64,000 nucleotides of DNA, from assembly GCA_015999765.1 (NCBI GenBank), contig JAECQR010000005.1, positions 1-64,000 on the forward strand, read 5' to 3'. Shown in pieces: positions 23,578 through 33,900 of this stretch. The position numbers and the translations under genes are program-made. Source of the stretch: Flavobacteriia bacterium (lineage in GTDB: Bacteria > Bacteroidota > Bacteroidia > Flavobacteriales > Weeksellaceae). The notes under the pieces were generated by a model. The model made no database searches, was not told where the DNA came from, and saw only the letters and a list, made by a program, of their open reading frames with translations. Each line of letters starts with the position of its first letter. Position 1 is the stretch's first letter.

Positions 23578-25651
23578 AACCGTTTTCTTTTTTACTCTGG
23601 TTAAAAAGATGGTCAACTTTCAAAGGATTGAAGTTTGAAGCGCCATTGGTGTTCTCTATAATAAACACTTTGTTGACAAAAGGTTTTAGAGAACTGTATT
23701 CCATTTCCGACAGTTCTTTTTCTAAAAGGGGAAACAGGACCACCTGATCTGAAACGGTAGGATAGAACTCCTGTATGATATTCTGTGAATGGAATTTGTC
23801 GAACTTCTGTAAAGGACTGTCTATAAATATCGGAAACTCAATGCCGGATTCATCCACCAAAGCTTTCAGCAATGCTGTAGCATACAGTTGCTGTTCTCCT
23901 TTGGACAAAGAATCTTTATCAATCACTCTGTTGTCTGCATCCAGCAAAACAATATCCATGACGTCATCATAAACATTAACTCTTACATTATGCACGAAAT
24001 CGCTTTTATGCATGATTTTCTTCAGACCTAAAAGAACTGATTTTTGCAACGAATATTTTTTATCCTCTTTAATTCTTTGCGTGATCGTATTGATTTTATC
24101 CAGGAGATTTTGTGTTACTTCACTTTTAGCCAGATCAGCTTCAACCAATTTAAAATTCTTTTCTAGTTCTGACAGCCGTTTAAGTTTCGATGCCAAATAG
24201 GTTTCGTGTCTTTTAAGTTCTTCAATGACCCCTCCTTTTTTTTCTGTGAGCCGGAGAATTTCATCGTCTATTTTTACTTTTTCCTCCCGCAGTTTTTCTG
24301 CAACGGCATTGCTTTTACGTGCTTCAGCCTGTTTTATTTTATAGAAGACCCGCGAACTGGCTAAACGGTTATTTTTCTCCTCTCTGACAATATTCTGGAA
24401 ATGAATATTGAAACCGTTCCTGATTTCATCGATTATTTTTTTAACAGCACGGATCTGTTCCGGACTGTAGTCAAGAAGGACAGATGTATCTTCGTTATTT
24501 TTAATGGTGTGTTCCACTAAAGTCTGTTGGAACACATTAATTATTTCTTCTCCTTTAGGAATTGAAATTTCTAAATCCTTCAGTTTGTCAATAATAGATC
24601 TCTTTAAACTGGATACAGATGAAATATCGATATTGAAATACGTGCTGGAAAAGCTCTCGTTTTCCAGCTGATCTTCGAGTGCTGACAACTTTTCACCTGC
24701 CATTACTAAAGGTACGAGGTCGATCATTTTCTTTAAACGCCCTTTAATTTCTTCGGAATCGATTTTTAATTGATTTTGCTCCTTTCGCAAATCCGCTAAT
24801 TCTTCGATCGTAATGCCGCTGCCTTCTCTGATCAGCTTTTCCTGATAATCCTCACTCTGACTCCCTAAAGTTATGAGTTGGGTATCAATCGCTATTCTTT
24901 TATTTTTATTAATCTCTATGAGTTCATTCAATTCAGCAATTTCATCAATAAGCTCCTGAAGTTCTTCTTTCTGATGAGGTTTTGCACCGTTCCGGCGAAG
25001 TTTAACCAAAAGGGTTTCAAGATTTTTTTTGAGGTCTTCATACTTCTTAATTCCAAGAACTTCAGAATAGGCGCTACTCAGATTTTTAAGTTCAGCTTTT
25101 GATTTGGCTTCTGCTAAAGTGACAATTTTTTCGGCATCAAAGAAAAAGAACTTCGCTATTTCTCTCGGTAATATAAAATCATTGATAAACAGTTCCAAAC
25201 CTACTTCTTTTGTAAGTTCGTTTTCTAATCCATCAATATAGATTTCCAAACTTTCAATTTCTGAAGAAAGGTTATACGACCTTCTGATTAGGACACGATC
25301 ACATGGCATTGAAGGAATTGCAACATCCGTTAATTCTACTTCCATTGACACTACTGGCTGAATGTCATCTCCGCTTTCAAAACTGTTTTTTATTTCGCGA
25401 TTGACTAATGTAGCTAAATACTTCTCATATCCTCCAGCATTTTTTATATCCTTTTTGTGTTTTTCTTCAACTTCCACCATCATTTTTCCGTAAAAACACC
25501 AGATCAACGCAGATAAAAAAGTCGTTTTACCAAAACCGTTTTTCCCTGCTATGATATTAATGTTTTTAGATGACGGTGCAGTTTCAAAAACAATCTCGTT
25601 TTCGCCTTTGTATATTCTGAAATTACTGAATTTTATTTTACTAATTTTCAT
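23570..25651 (-). CDS. dndD: DNA phosphorothioation ATPase DndD
   Basis: Encodes 693 residues of the SMC/RecN-like DndD family. The Walker A motif is GKNGFGKTT (36-44). DndD-typical text FILPREIAKFFFFDAEKI follows, then long coiled coils over about 180-530, an ABC signature LSKGEQQ (582-588) and a Walker B PIFIDS (607-612). DndD hydrolyses ATP and is thought to open or remodel DNA for sulfur insertion. Start is 2 bases after the dndC stop and the end overlaps dndE, a tight operon. All motifs are intact. Confidence 0.93.
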   Translation of the reverse strand: MKISKIKFSNFRIYKGENEIVFETAPSSKNINIIAGKNGFGKTTFLSALIWCFYGKMMVEVEEKHKKDIKNAGGYEKYLATLVNREIKNSFESGDDIQPVVSMEVELTDVAIPSMPCDRVLIRRSYNLSSEIESLEIYIDGLENELTKEVGLELFINDFILPREIAKFFFFDAEKIVTLAEAKSKAELKNLSSAYSEVLGIKKYEDLKKNLETLLVKLRRNGAKPHQKEELQELIDEIAELNELIEINKNKRIAIDTQLITLGSQSEDYQEKLIREGSGITIEELADLRKEQNQLKIDSEEIKGRLKKMIDLVPLVMAGEKLSALEDQLENESFSSTYFNIDISSVSSLKRSIIDKLKDLEISIPKGEEIINVFQQTLVEHTIKNNEDTSVLLDYSPEQIRAVKKIIDEIRNGFNIHFQNIVREEKNNRLASSRVFYKIKQAEARKSNAVAEKLREEKVKIDDEILRLTEKKGGVIEELKRHETYLASKLKRLSELEKNFKLVEADLAKSEVTQNLLDKINTITQRIKEDKKYSLQKSVLLGLKKIMHKSDFVHNVRVNVYDDVMDIVLLDADNRVIDKDSLSKGEQQLYATALLKALVDESGIEFPIFIDSPLQKFDKFHSQNIIQEFYPTVSDQVVLFPLLEKELSEMEYSSLKPFVNKVFIIENTNGASNFNPLKVDHLFNQSKKENGYV

Positions 25652-25653
25652 TA

Positions 25654-27018
25654 TTATAAATTAGTACCGGTTGCAAATTTCTCAATTCTTCTTTCGATAT
25701 CATTGTGCAAGCCATATTTAGTGATAAGCAGGGTTTTGGTCTCCTGAAGTGATATTAAATTATCAATAAGATTGTAATACTTAATATCATCTTCGCAAAC
25801 CTCCCTTATAATTCTTTTTTCCGTTTGATCTAAAGTTTTAAAGTTGTTCGTGCTTATATCCTTATCATATATGTTTTTGTAAACTTCACCCACAGTGTGG
25901 TCAAAAAAACCATCTCTGTTCCATATAACCTGAATGGCGATGAGCTCCTGATTGTTGATCAGGGTCACATCCGGCCGTTCCTGCTGAACTTCTTTCTGAA
26001 CAGTCAACAGATCTTTTAGGATTTGATATCTATAGGTAATATCATAGGTGCCATTGTTTTCATCCTCCTTATTCTTAGCGAGCTGACCATTTCTTCTCCG
26101 ATCCATTCTGTTTTCCGGGAGATTTCGGTTTTCTACTAATCTGTTTCTAAAATCCATCAAGGGCTGCATCCAGTTTCGTCCATTATTAACGAGAGCTGTC
26201 ATTGATTTATCGTTTTTCACGACCGTACAGGTCCAGCAGCCAAATCTGCTCTGGCCGCATGACGTATGTTTTTTATCTGTAATTACGGTAGGGCATTCAT
26301 AATCATCAGCGCTGGCATCTGAATAGATCTGGAATAATATGTTATTGTCGAACTCCCACGGTGATGGAACTGCATTAATAATATACCACACTTCTTCCAA
26401 TCTTAATTCTTTAATGGGAGCATAGGTATAGGTATTAGGTGACGTCTGATGTTTGGAGAGCCTCCTACCGGTAACTTCGTGCCTTCTGATCGAACGTTCT
26501 CTTGTTGCACTTTCCTCATAGCGGGTTCCTAACAACACAATAGCTTCTCCCATTTCATCAATTTGCTCTAAGAGGAAATTGGAAGTTGGGCGGATTTTTA
26601 ATTTATCGGTACACCATCTGAATGAATTATTCGGGACAGGATATCCTTTGCCAATCACATTGATCCAAAATGTTTCTTCCAGTTTTGGCGTTGTTCTTTT
26701 AACGAAAATCGGTAAATCCTGATTCCTTGCTTCTTCTTCGATTTTTTTAAGGACATCGGTAACGTACTCTGCAAGAATGGGGTTCTCCACCATCGTATCG
26801 TTACAAACCACATACACTTTTCTTCTTAACTGAAAGGGATAAGGTAACTGGTGTCTTATTCTCTGAAGCGCGATCCATACCAGAGTAAGTAATACTGTGG
26901 AGTCTTTGCCGCCGCTAAAACCAATTACCCATGGGCGTTCGGTACGGTCAGCGTGAGCGTACTGATCTATAATCTGATCAATTATGCCCTCTATTTTTTT
27001 GCTTTTTATCTGCTGCAT
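25654..27018 (-). CDS. dndC: DNA phosphorothioation protein DndC
   Basis: Encodes 454 residues of the PAPS-reductase/ATP pyrophosphatase family. The PP-loop SGGKDS is at residues 35-40. Cysteines C254, C261 and C264 (HTSCGQSRFGCWTC), together with C136 (RWCTDK) or C242, are suited to a 4Fe-4S cluster, as known for DndC. DndC activates the DNA backbone for sulfur transfer. No cysteine desulfurase gene (dndA) is in the cluster; a chromosomal IscS-type enzyme usually replaces it. It is the first gene of the minus-strand run, with a TAnnTTTG element about 30 bases upstream. Confidence 0.93.
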   Translation of the reverse strand: MQQIKSKKIEGIIDQIIDQYAHADRTERPWVIGFSGGKDSTVLLTLVWIALQRIRHQLPYPFQLRRKVYVVCNDTMVENPILAEYVTDVLKKIEEEARNQDLPIFVKRTTPKLEETFWINVIGKGYPVPNNSFRWCTDKLKIRPTSNFLLEQIDEMGEAIVLLGTRYEESATRERSIRRHEVTGRRLSKHQTSPNTYTYAPIKELRLEEVWYIINAVPSPWEFDNNILFQIYSDASADDYECPTVITDKKHTSCGQSRFGCWTCTVVKNDKSMTALVNNGRNWMQPLMDFRNRLVENRNLPENRMDRRRNGQLAKNKEDENNGTYDITYRYQILKDLLTVQKEVQQERPDVTLINNQELIAIQVIWNRDGFFDHTVGEVYKNIYDKDISTNNFKTLDQTEKRIIREVCEDDIKYYNLIDNLISLQETKTLLITKYGLHNDIERRIEKFATGTNL

Positions 27019-27050
27019 CGTTGTTACTGTATAAATAGCTTTTTAGCTTT

Positions 27051-27058
27051 CAAAGTTA
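27051..27058 (-). promoter_or_regulatory. Probable promoter of the dnd operon
   Basis: On the minus strand TAACTTTG fits the Bacteroidota -7 element TAnnTTTG. A start of transcription about 7 bases later leaves a leader of roughly 25 bases before dndC. A good -33 TTTG is not evident. Confidence 0.55.
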
Positions 27059-27250
27059 CCCATATTACGCAATATAAATAAATTAATTTTCATATTCGTC
27101 GATATTTTTACATCTTCACAGGCTTCCTTTATGATTAAGTCCTCCGTAATTAATGGTGTTGTATTTGTTTTTGCGGCCTTATATGATAGCCTGTAAAGCG
27201 TGTGAAGATTGGCCACAGGTACGAGCAGTTCCTATAGAATTATAATCTAT

Positions 27251-27274
27251 TATCCCCGTGGAGTTTCGGGGATA
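27251..27274 (-). terminator. Hairpin after the alpha-CTD-like gene
   Basis: TATCCCCG (27251-27258) and CGGGGATA (27267-27274) form an 8-bp stem. It begins 4 bases past the minus-strand stop at 27279; a T-rich tract is weak, so termination is only probable. Confidence 0.45.
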
Positions 27275-27278
27275 CGTG

Positions 27279-27863
27279 TCATCTTCCGCCATACATCTTC
27301 TTAGCTTCTTTGAATCCTTCGAAGTATGCCTCCATTTGTGCAAACTCTATAAAGCTGAGTAGCTCCCGCATACACCATGGCCCAAATCCCTTGTACTTGA
27401 GGAGTTCGAGCAGAGGTGTTTCGGATAGATCTTTGATCGTGTAGATATCCAATGAATGAAGAGTCTTGAGTACCCGATAACGTAGGGGAACCCCGCATTC
27501 GGTAAGTTTTAATTTTAACAGATCATTCCGCTTGTTGTCGGCAGGTAGTGATGGAGTTTTCTCATTCTGTCTGGTATTTTCCGCCGTGTAAGATTTACTG
27601 TGCCGGTTCTGTTTTGTCCGGGAATTTCCGGTGTCGCTTTGCCTGTATTCTAGCACCCACGGAAGAGCAACAGTAAGCATTCGCTGGTACATGTTACTGA
27701 TATCCTCCTGGCTGAGGCCATACCTTCATGAAAGTTCTAGAGGTGGGGTGCCGTGTATGAGCATTTGCTGAAGGATAGTGTGTTCCTTCGCCCATGCTTT
27801 TCGGTAGGTGCGGAGCAACCGAATCCTTTTGCGTTCCGATAGGGTGGCGTTTGAGATTTTCAT
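27279..27863 (-). pseudogene. RNA polymerase alpha-CTD-like protein interrupted by one in-frame TGA
   Basis: From the ATG at 27863 the frame reads 45 codons (MKISNATLSERKRIRLLRTY ... GTPPLELS), meets TGA at 27728-27726, and then continues in the same frame (RYGLSQEDISNMY) through 148 more codons to the stop at 27279. The C-terminal part has a helix-hairpin-helix pattern like the C-terminal domain of RNA polymerase alpha: GVPLRYRVLKTLHSLDIYTI, then KDLSETPLLELLKYKGFG and RELLSFIEF. A single CGA-to-TGA change would explain the break. A shorter protein from the ATG at 27692 could still be made. It lies upstream of, and apart from, the dnd operon. Confidence 0.7.
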
Positions 27864-28356
27864 ATGATGTATTTTTTTATACCACAGTAATGTATAAAGT
27901 TAAAATGAAAAATCTGATTGCGAAAATTAGGGGTGGGATATTTGGGGATTTTTTAGGAACTGTTTAGTTTTCTTCGGTACTCAAAAGATCACCAGTTATT
28001 TCAATGTTAGCTTTGCGATTCGCATATGGAATTGGAATCATAATAAATTGCAAACATTTTATTTTAATATCTCACACTGTTTATGATTTCACTAAATCTA
28101 CATAATTTAAACTGCCACTAATTTTGAAAGTTTCGACGATTTAAATAGAGCCTAATACAAAAATAATATCATTACCAATGTGAGGATGTTTAGTTGCATA
28201 ATTGTGTTTGCTCAAAAAGATTTGAGGATCTAATACAATTTTTACTGCTAATCGTTGATATATGACCTGATGATTTATATTTCTCATTGTAATAATGTAT
28301 TGTTTTAACTAATTTTAATTTTTTTAACTTTTTTTTAATAGTATATAATAATTTTG
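27864..28356. other. AT-rich intergenic region without a recognised gene
   Basis: About 490 AT-rich bases between the divergently oriented alpha-CTD-like remnant and the toxin operon leader. I see no coding sequence or strong hairpin here. Confidence 0.5.
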
Positions 28357-28364
28357 TATATTTG
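28357..28364 (+). promoter_or_regulatory. Bacteroidota-type promoter of the leader RNA
   Basis: TATATTTG matches TAnnTTTG. The predicted start of transcription about 7 bases downstream falls at the first base of the GGGGAAG arm of the leader structure. Confidence 0.6.
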
Positions 28365-28369
28365 GTACA

Positions 28370-28445
28370 AGGGGAAGTTGAATATTGACTTACAACTTTT
28401 ACAGTAAAAGCATACCGGCCCGAAAATCCGATCTTCCCCTTTTTT
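28370..28445 (+). ncRNA. Candidate leader RNA/attenuator of the toxin operon
   Basis: AAGGGGAAG (28369-28377) and CTTCCCCTT (28433-28441) close a stem whose 3' side runs into a T6 tract, so the whole unit is terminator-shaped. Inside lie a CTTTT/AAAAG hairpin (28396-28410) and a weaker CGG/CCG hairpin (28416-28430), giving a multi-branched closed fold. A TAnnTTTG promoter precedes it by about 7 bases. The first operon gene starts only 16 bases after the T tract, so its transcription would require readthrough. This fits either an attenuator or a short stand-alone RNA of about 75 bases. No known class was recognised. Confidence 0.5.
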
Positions 28446-28460
28446 AAATCTAATATTGGC

Positions 28461-29798
28461 ATGATAGACAGAAAAAAGTTTCTCTTATTAGGTTCTCTAA
28501 GTTTTATTTCGCTTTTTCTTCCAAATTTCATTTTTTCGAAAGTATCAGTTGCGCAACCCTCAGCGGATATTTTAAATCTGTTAAAAACAGCAAAAAAATA
28601 TAGGAAGCAGAATAAGCTCGCAAAGGCAAAAAGCATTTATGAGGAAGTTTTGGCCTTGGATCCTGCGGAAATAAGGGCTTATAACGGTATCAGGAAAATT
28701 CTTTTGGGACAAAAGAATAAAGAATATGAGGTAGTTAAACTTTATGAGCAAGCTCTTATAAATATACCGTCTAACAAAAGGATAAAACAACGCTTGTATA
28801 ATGAATATTTCAAGGCTGCAATAGGAAATAGAAAAGTGTTGAACAAGTTAAATATTTCCGGAAGACCATTGGTTTATGTTAAACAAAAATATGAAAGTCT
28901 TCTTCTGGAATTTCCTGAGAAAAAAAATCTTGAAAGTCAAATCGCTAAAATACAAAAGTATATCAGTTTAGGAGTAGATACGCAAAACTCACATCAAAAC
29001 AAGCCTTTAAAAGAATACAGAAAAGAACAGAGAAATTTATATAAAAGGAGATTTGGAAGAATTAGTTCACAAGAAGCCAGTCTCAGATTATCAGCTTTAA
29101 CTGCCGAACCTTTTTCTGAAGACAGATTAGCACACGAAAGAGAAATGTCGAAGATTAATATATTGGCTTTAAGAAGTGAAAAAAGATATGCAGAAGCTTC
29201 TCGGGCTGCCTATTTATATCTCACCACTAAAAGTGCGACAGATCCGTATTTTATGAAACAATTTCGTGATCTGTCTAAACAACTGCATAACTATGATGAC
29301 TTAATAACTTTCGAGCAACAAAATCATTCCGCTAAGAATTCTTTTTGGTCAGCAATAGCGTTATTTGATGTGTACATGCGAAAAGCTGAACATAGTGATC
29401 AGTCGTTCTCACAGTTGGGTACTCTAATCCAGTTTATAGCAGAAAACATTACGAGTCCCGGACACCGTTTTGAGGTCCGAACTAGGAAAATAAAATACAG
29501 TTTACTTCAAAATGATCTCATCTCCGCTAAAAGCCTTATTATAGAGCAGTGCAGAGAAAAAATGGGTACAGTTGATGCACATTCAATTGATCGAATAAAT
29601 TATTTAGCTGCCAGATATTATGTGAAACTTGGGCAGTGGGAGCAAAAGTCCAAGATATTAAGTATCGCTTCAAATCCTGATTTATATATACAAAGTCCAG
29701 ATGAATTAGAATTTTTTTTAGCTGCGATGAATAGTAAAAGATCAAATGCAAATCCACTGCATCTCAAGAACCTACAGAAAAATATAAATGCGCTTTAA
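28461..29798 (+). CDS. TPR-like exported protein, first gene of the toxin operon
   Basis: Encodes 445 residues. The N-terminus has a basic segment and a hydrophobic stretch (LLLGSLSFISLFLPNFIFS) and is probably an export signal. Helical repeats follow: AKKYRKQNKLAKAKSIYEEV (about 45-65) is a clear TPR unit, and KRYAEASRAAYLYLTTKSA and later helices look related. The protein is Lys-rich and I recognise no enzyme domain. It is followed closely by the lamin-tail gene, so it is probably an accessory or assembly factor for the YD-repeat protein; that role is inferred from position only. Confidence 0.65.
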   Translation: MIDRKKFLLLGSLSFISLFLPNFIFSKVSVAQPSADILNLLKTAKKYRKQNKLAKAKSIYEEVLALDPAEIRAYNGIRKILLGQKNKEYEVVKLYEQALINIPSNKRIKQRLYNEYFKAAIGNRKVLNKLNISGRPLVYVKQKYESLLLEFPEKKNLESQIAKIQKYISLGVDTQNSHQNKPLKEYRKEQRNLYKRRFGRISSQEASLRLSALTAEPFSEDRLAHEREMSKINILALRSEKRYAEASRAAYLYLTTKSATDPYFMKQFRDLSKQLHNYDDLITFEQQNHSAKNSFWSAIALFDVYMRKAEHSDQSFSQLGTLIQFIAENITSPGHRFEVRTRKIKYSLLQNDLISAKSLIIEQCREKMGTVDAHSIDRINYLAARYYVKLGQWEQKSKILSIASNPDLYIQSPDELEFFLAAMNSKRSNANPLHLKNLQKNINAL

Positions 29799-29808
29799 TT
29801 TTCTTACT

Positions 29809-30951
29809 ATGAAGTTCCAATCAGCAATACTAATATTAATTTTTCCATTTTCTGGTTTATTTAATTCTCAGATAGCGATTACCGAGGTTTACTATGATAC
29901 TCCTTATAACGAAAAATTAACGATGACGTTATCTGGAGAGGCAGCAAGAAAACATCATAGAGGAGAATTCATAGAATTGTATAATTATAGTGACAAGGAT
30001 ATCAATTTAGCAAACTGGTACATTAAAGATGTAGTAGGTACTTACTGGTTACCTGCCGACAAATATATAAAATCAGGACAATTTATAGTAATTGCTTATA
30101 GTACATTACCAGGTAATACAACAGTATTCTCAGAGCATTTTACGCCAACAGTAGGTAAAGAAAGCCAAATCCTGTATCAAGATATGATTATTCTTAGAAA
30201 TAAAGCCGAAACAATAAATTTGGGATATGGTTTTGATGGAAGAGTAATGCTGGACAAAAGTACTGTAAGTTGGAACAATCCAAATCCTTCATCGAATTTT
30301 TATAAAGATATTTGGGAACACCCAAATGAGTTTTATAATGTCAATTCTTTGCAGTTAAGTTCTACAGACAATTATATTGATGCTGCTCCCAATCCTCTAG
30401 AAGCTAATTATAAACCAGCCATTCAAAATTATGAAGATCTGGTCAAAAATGACTTACAACAAGTTTATTCATTTCTCGACTGGAGTGAAAATGTGAAGTT
30501 TTTGGTTGAAAATCTTTGTGCAATTAGTATAGAAAAAGTTGAACAAATCCCTACCGGAACTTACACCAATGTAGGTAAGTGCTTTAATTATGATACGGTC
30601 GGAAATGAGACATCAGCTTATAACTGTAATCCAAGTACCAGCACCAGCTCAGGTTCTGGGTATACACCCGACGAATTGGAGAATATAAGTAATAGTATTA
30701 TTGTATACCCTAATCCTACCACAGCATCCAATCAATATAATGTAACCATAAGTTGGTCTGGGCCAGCCTTAAATAAGATATACAATTTAGAGATTTATAG
30801 TGGCGCGGGAACGACTGTTTATAATTATAGTCCATCTTTAGGTGTAAATACTACTTCCTTTAATTTACAATCCCAGTTACCTGGCATTTTTGTGGCAAAT
30901 TTTATACTAAATACTGGACAGGTGGTATCGAAGAATATTTTAAAATGGTAA
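29809..30951 (+). CDS. Lamin-tail-domain protein with T9SS sorting domain
   Basis: Encodes 381 residues from the ATG at 29809 (MKFQSAILILIFPFSGLFNS, a signal peptide); an upstream ATG at 29788 would overlap the TPR gene. A lamin-tail fold spans about residues 25-160: IAITEVYYDTP, GEFIELYNYSDKDINLANW and MIILRNKAETINLGYG. The last 90 residues are a type-A T9SS sorting domain (SIIVYPNPTT ... GQVVSKNILKW). The protein is thus exported across the outer membrane and probably kept on the surface. It sits 9 bases before the YD-repeat gene and may serve as its surface anchor or partner. Confidence 0.8.
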   Translation: MKFQSAILILIFPFSGLFNSQIAITEVYYDTPYNEKLTMTLSGEAARKHHRGEFIELYNYSDKDINLANWYIKDVVGTYWLPADKYIKSGQFIVIAYSTLPGNTTVFSEHFTPTVGKESQILYQDMIILRNKAETINLGYGFDGRVMLDKSTVSWNNPNPSSNFYKDIWEHPNEFYNVNSLQLSSTDNYIDAAPNPLEANYKPAIQNYEDLVKNDLQQVYSFLDWSENVKFLVENLCAISIEKVEQIPTGTYTNVGKCFNYDTVGNETSAYNCNPSTSTSSGSGYTPDELENISNSIIVYPNPTTASNQYNVTISWSGPALNKIYNLEIYSGAGTTVYNYSPSLGVNTTSFNLQSQLPGIFVANFILNTGQVVSKNILKW

Positions 30952-30960
30952 TATCAGTAT

Positions 30961-33900
30961 ATGAAAAATAAACTATTATTTCTTTATTTTCTTCTTAATT
31001 CTTTATTGTCCTTATCGCAAGAAGCAATTACGATCCCATTAAATTATAGCACTGAAGGATATACAGAAGAAGCAGATACAAGTTTAATCCCTATAATCAA
31101 TCCTCCATATGATAATTCACTAGTTCCGACTGTAAATGCTGAAATGAGTGTAAGTGAATCCGGAGCCTTAACATATGTTTTGCCAATTGAAATTTTAAAA
31201 GGAATAAATAATTTTCAACCAAATGTATCATTGGCATATAATAGCCAAAGTGGGAATGGGCAAGCGGGATGGGGATGGAATGTGGTGGGCCTTTCAACTA
31301 TCACGAGAGGAGGTAAAAGTAAAAACATTGATGGAATTACTATCGGAGTTCAATTTAATGATTCAGATCCTTTCTATTTAGATGGACAAAGACTTATCAA
31401 AAATAACGCAACTGATTTTGTAACTGAAAAGTTTTCTAAAATAAAAATTACGAAACCAGCATCTGGAGATTTTTCATTTATAGTTCAATATACAGACGGT
31501 CGAATAGCCAAATATAAAGAACTTATCAATGGGCAGAATTATATTTCTGTTTTTATTGATTCCTTCAATAATGAAATACATTATAATTATCAAATAGAAA
31601 ATAATGTACCTAACATTACAAAAATTTCTTACGGCGGAACGAGTGTAGCAAATGACAAATTTTTTATCGATTTTGTTTATATAGCGCGTAAAAAAAATAT
31701 ACAAATATTTAGAAATGGTGTAACATACACCAATTCAAAAGTATTATCGGAAGTGAATTCAAGTTCCTCATACACTTCATTGTTTCGAAAATATAATCTC
31801 ACCTATGATTTTGTTGAAGAAAATAGTATTGAACGTTTACGATCAATTACTGTAAAAAACGAAAGTGGAGAAAGCTTAAAGCCACTTAATTTTAATTATA
31901 ATACATTAAATCAAGGATATGTTCAAATTTCTGCGAAAAATCAATCGCGACTTAGTTCTACAACTACTGGATTAGGAAGTGTAACAATGGGCGATTTTGT
32001 AGAAAGTGCTGAAAAAAGTCAGCCTATCTTTCAAGAACGGAAAACAAACGGACAATACAGTTTAAAGCTAGGTAACGGAAATAATGATCAAACTATATTT
32101 ACCAGTAATAATGATTCTGGTACATTTCTTTTTGCTGGAAAAGTATTAGATCTAAACAACAAAATCACAGATAAGGATCAATTGATAGCCATAAATGAGA
32201 AAAATATAGGAGAGGCTGACTTAACTAATCCTGATAATCCTGTAAATTTAACATTGCGAGATGAAATTGTATTCGAAATAAAAAATGTGGTTACAGGTAT
32301 GAGTAGGAAAGTCACAGTTCCCGTAAAAGGAGGGATATTAGAGGTGCAAAATTATGTTCCCGACGACCCATATGATCCTTATGGATATGGATCTTATGAG
32401 ACAGGATATAATCGGGATGGAACAAGACGAGAGTATGTTCAAGGGGATTTTAATAATGACGGACTTATTGATTTTCTCATTATAGAACCAGAAAATTTAA
32501 AAAGAGGAAACAAGGTCTATCTAGTAGAATTAGGCAGACAAAATTCTGGCGCAGATATAGAGGTTAATCCTGTAGTGCTAGATACATCGGAATATTTTTA
32601 TAATAAGGATATCTACCCCATAGAATTTGACGGAGATGGTCTACCAGAATTGTTTACTTTAAATAGAAGTGCTTCAAAATTTTCTGTTTTCAAAATAGAT
32701 TTCCAAAATATTAAGCTTGACAATGTATTAGCTGATCAAGTGCTCCCTAATTTTGGAAGCAATACACCTTTGTTTTTTGGAGACTTTAACGGAGATGGTC
32801 TTACAGATTTCTTGACTCCACAAAAAGTATATGAGATTCCCACAGATGATAATTCAGGAATGATGATGGGGGGTGTTTATTATAAAATGCAAACCGAACC
32901 TCTACTTTGGTGGAAAAATATAAGTAACGGAATAAATTTTATAAAAAATCAAGAAGACTACACACAGCAAAAAATTGCTTATCTAAAACCATCCCAAAGT
33001 AACTATATAAAAAAGTCTACAATCTGGCAAAAATTCTGGAATGGGCAACCTGATGAGTATGCATACACCAGGTATTCTACACATAATATTATTGTAACCG
33101 ATTTCAATAATGACGGAAGGTCAGATATTATTACCTTAAATAAGATAGGCTCTGCAAAATATAATGCCAATGGAAATCTTGCCGGTGTACCTATTAATAA
33201 TTTGAGTAATACACTTATAAGGTTTAATCCTTCGCAACCAACAAATCCGTTTACCTCATTTAATTCTTTAATATCTAATCGTGTCAATTTTTACGAAAAT
33301 AAAAACCTACAAGGCGGAACTTTTCAACAACTTATGACCTATTCTGTAGAGAATACCAAAATTTCTCCATTATCACTTATTCTGTCATCTACTGAATTCG
33401 ACTTTCTAAATGTCTCAAAATCGGGAGTTTATATCTACGATCCACTCACGGGTTTAAGTACAACAATTGCAATTGATAACAGCAATTTTTTGGAAAAGCA
33501 GATACAGGAGGTAGACAATGGTTCAACTGTTTTACAAAAGGTTGATTATAGAAATATGATACCAAGCAAAGTTAATGATGAAACCACCTACTCGTATAAA
33601 CCCCAAGCTTTCCAATATCCATATTACGTTCACAACACCAATTCTGCACTTTATTTGGTAAATAAAATACATACGCTTTTTGATGGTAAAATACTTACCA
33701 AAGAATATCGCTATGAAAATGGAATTCAACATTTGGAAGGAAAAGGATTTTTGGGATTCCAAAAAACCTATTCGAGCGATGCCTATGAATCGGAAATAAA
33801 AAACGGAAAATACATTAATAAAAACCCGGTAAAAGCGGTTTTTTGGAATATACAAACCAAAGATCCACTAATGGATAATGCCGTAATAGTTTCTACTTAT

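Noticed and set aside
28370..28445. tRNA-like cloverleaf
   Set aside because: The closed stem and inner hairpins recall a cloverleaf, but there is no T-loop consensus, D-arm or anticodon arm of proper size, and the 3' end is a T tract.
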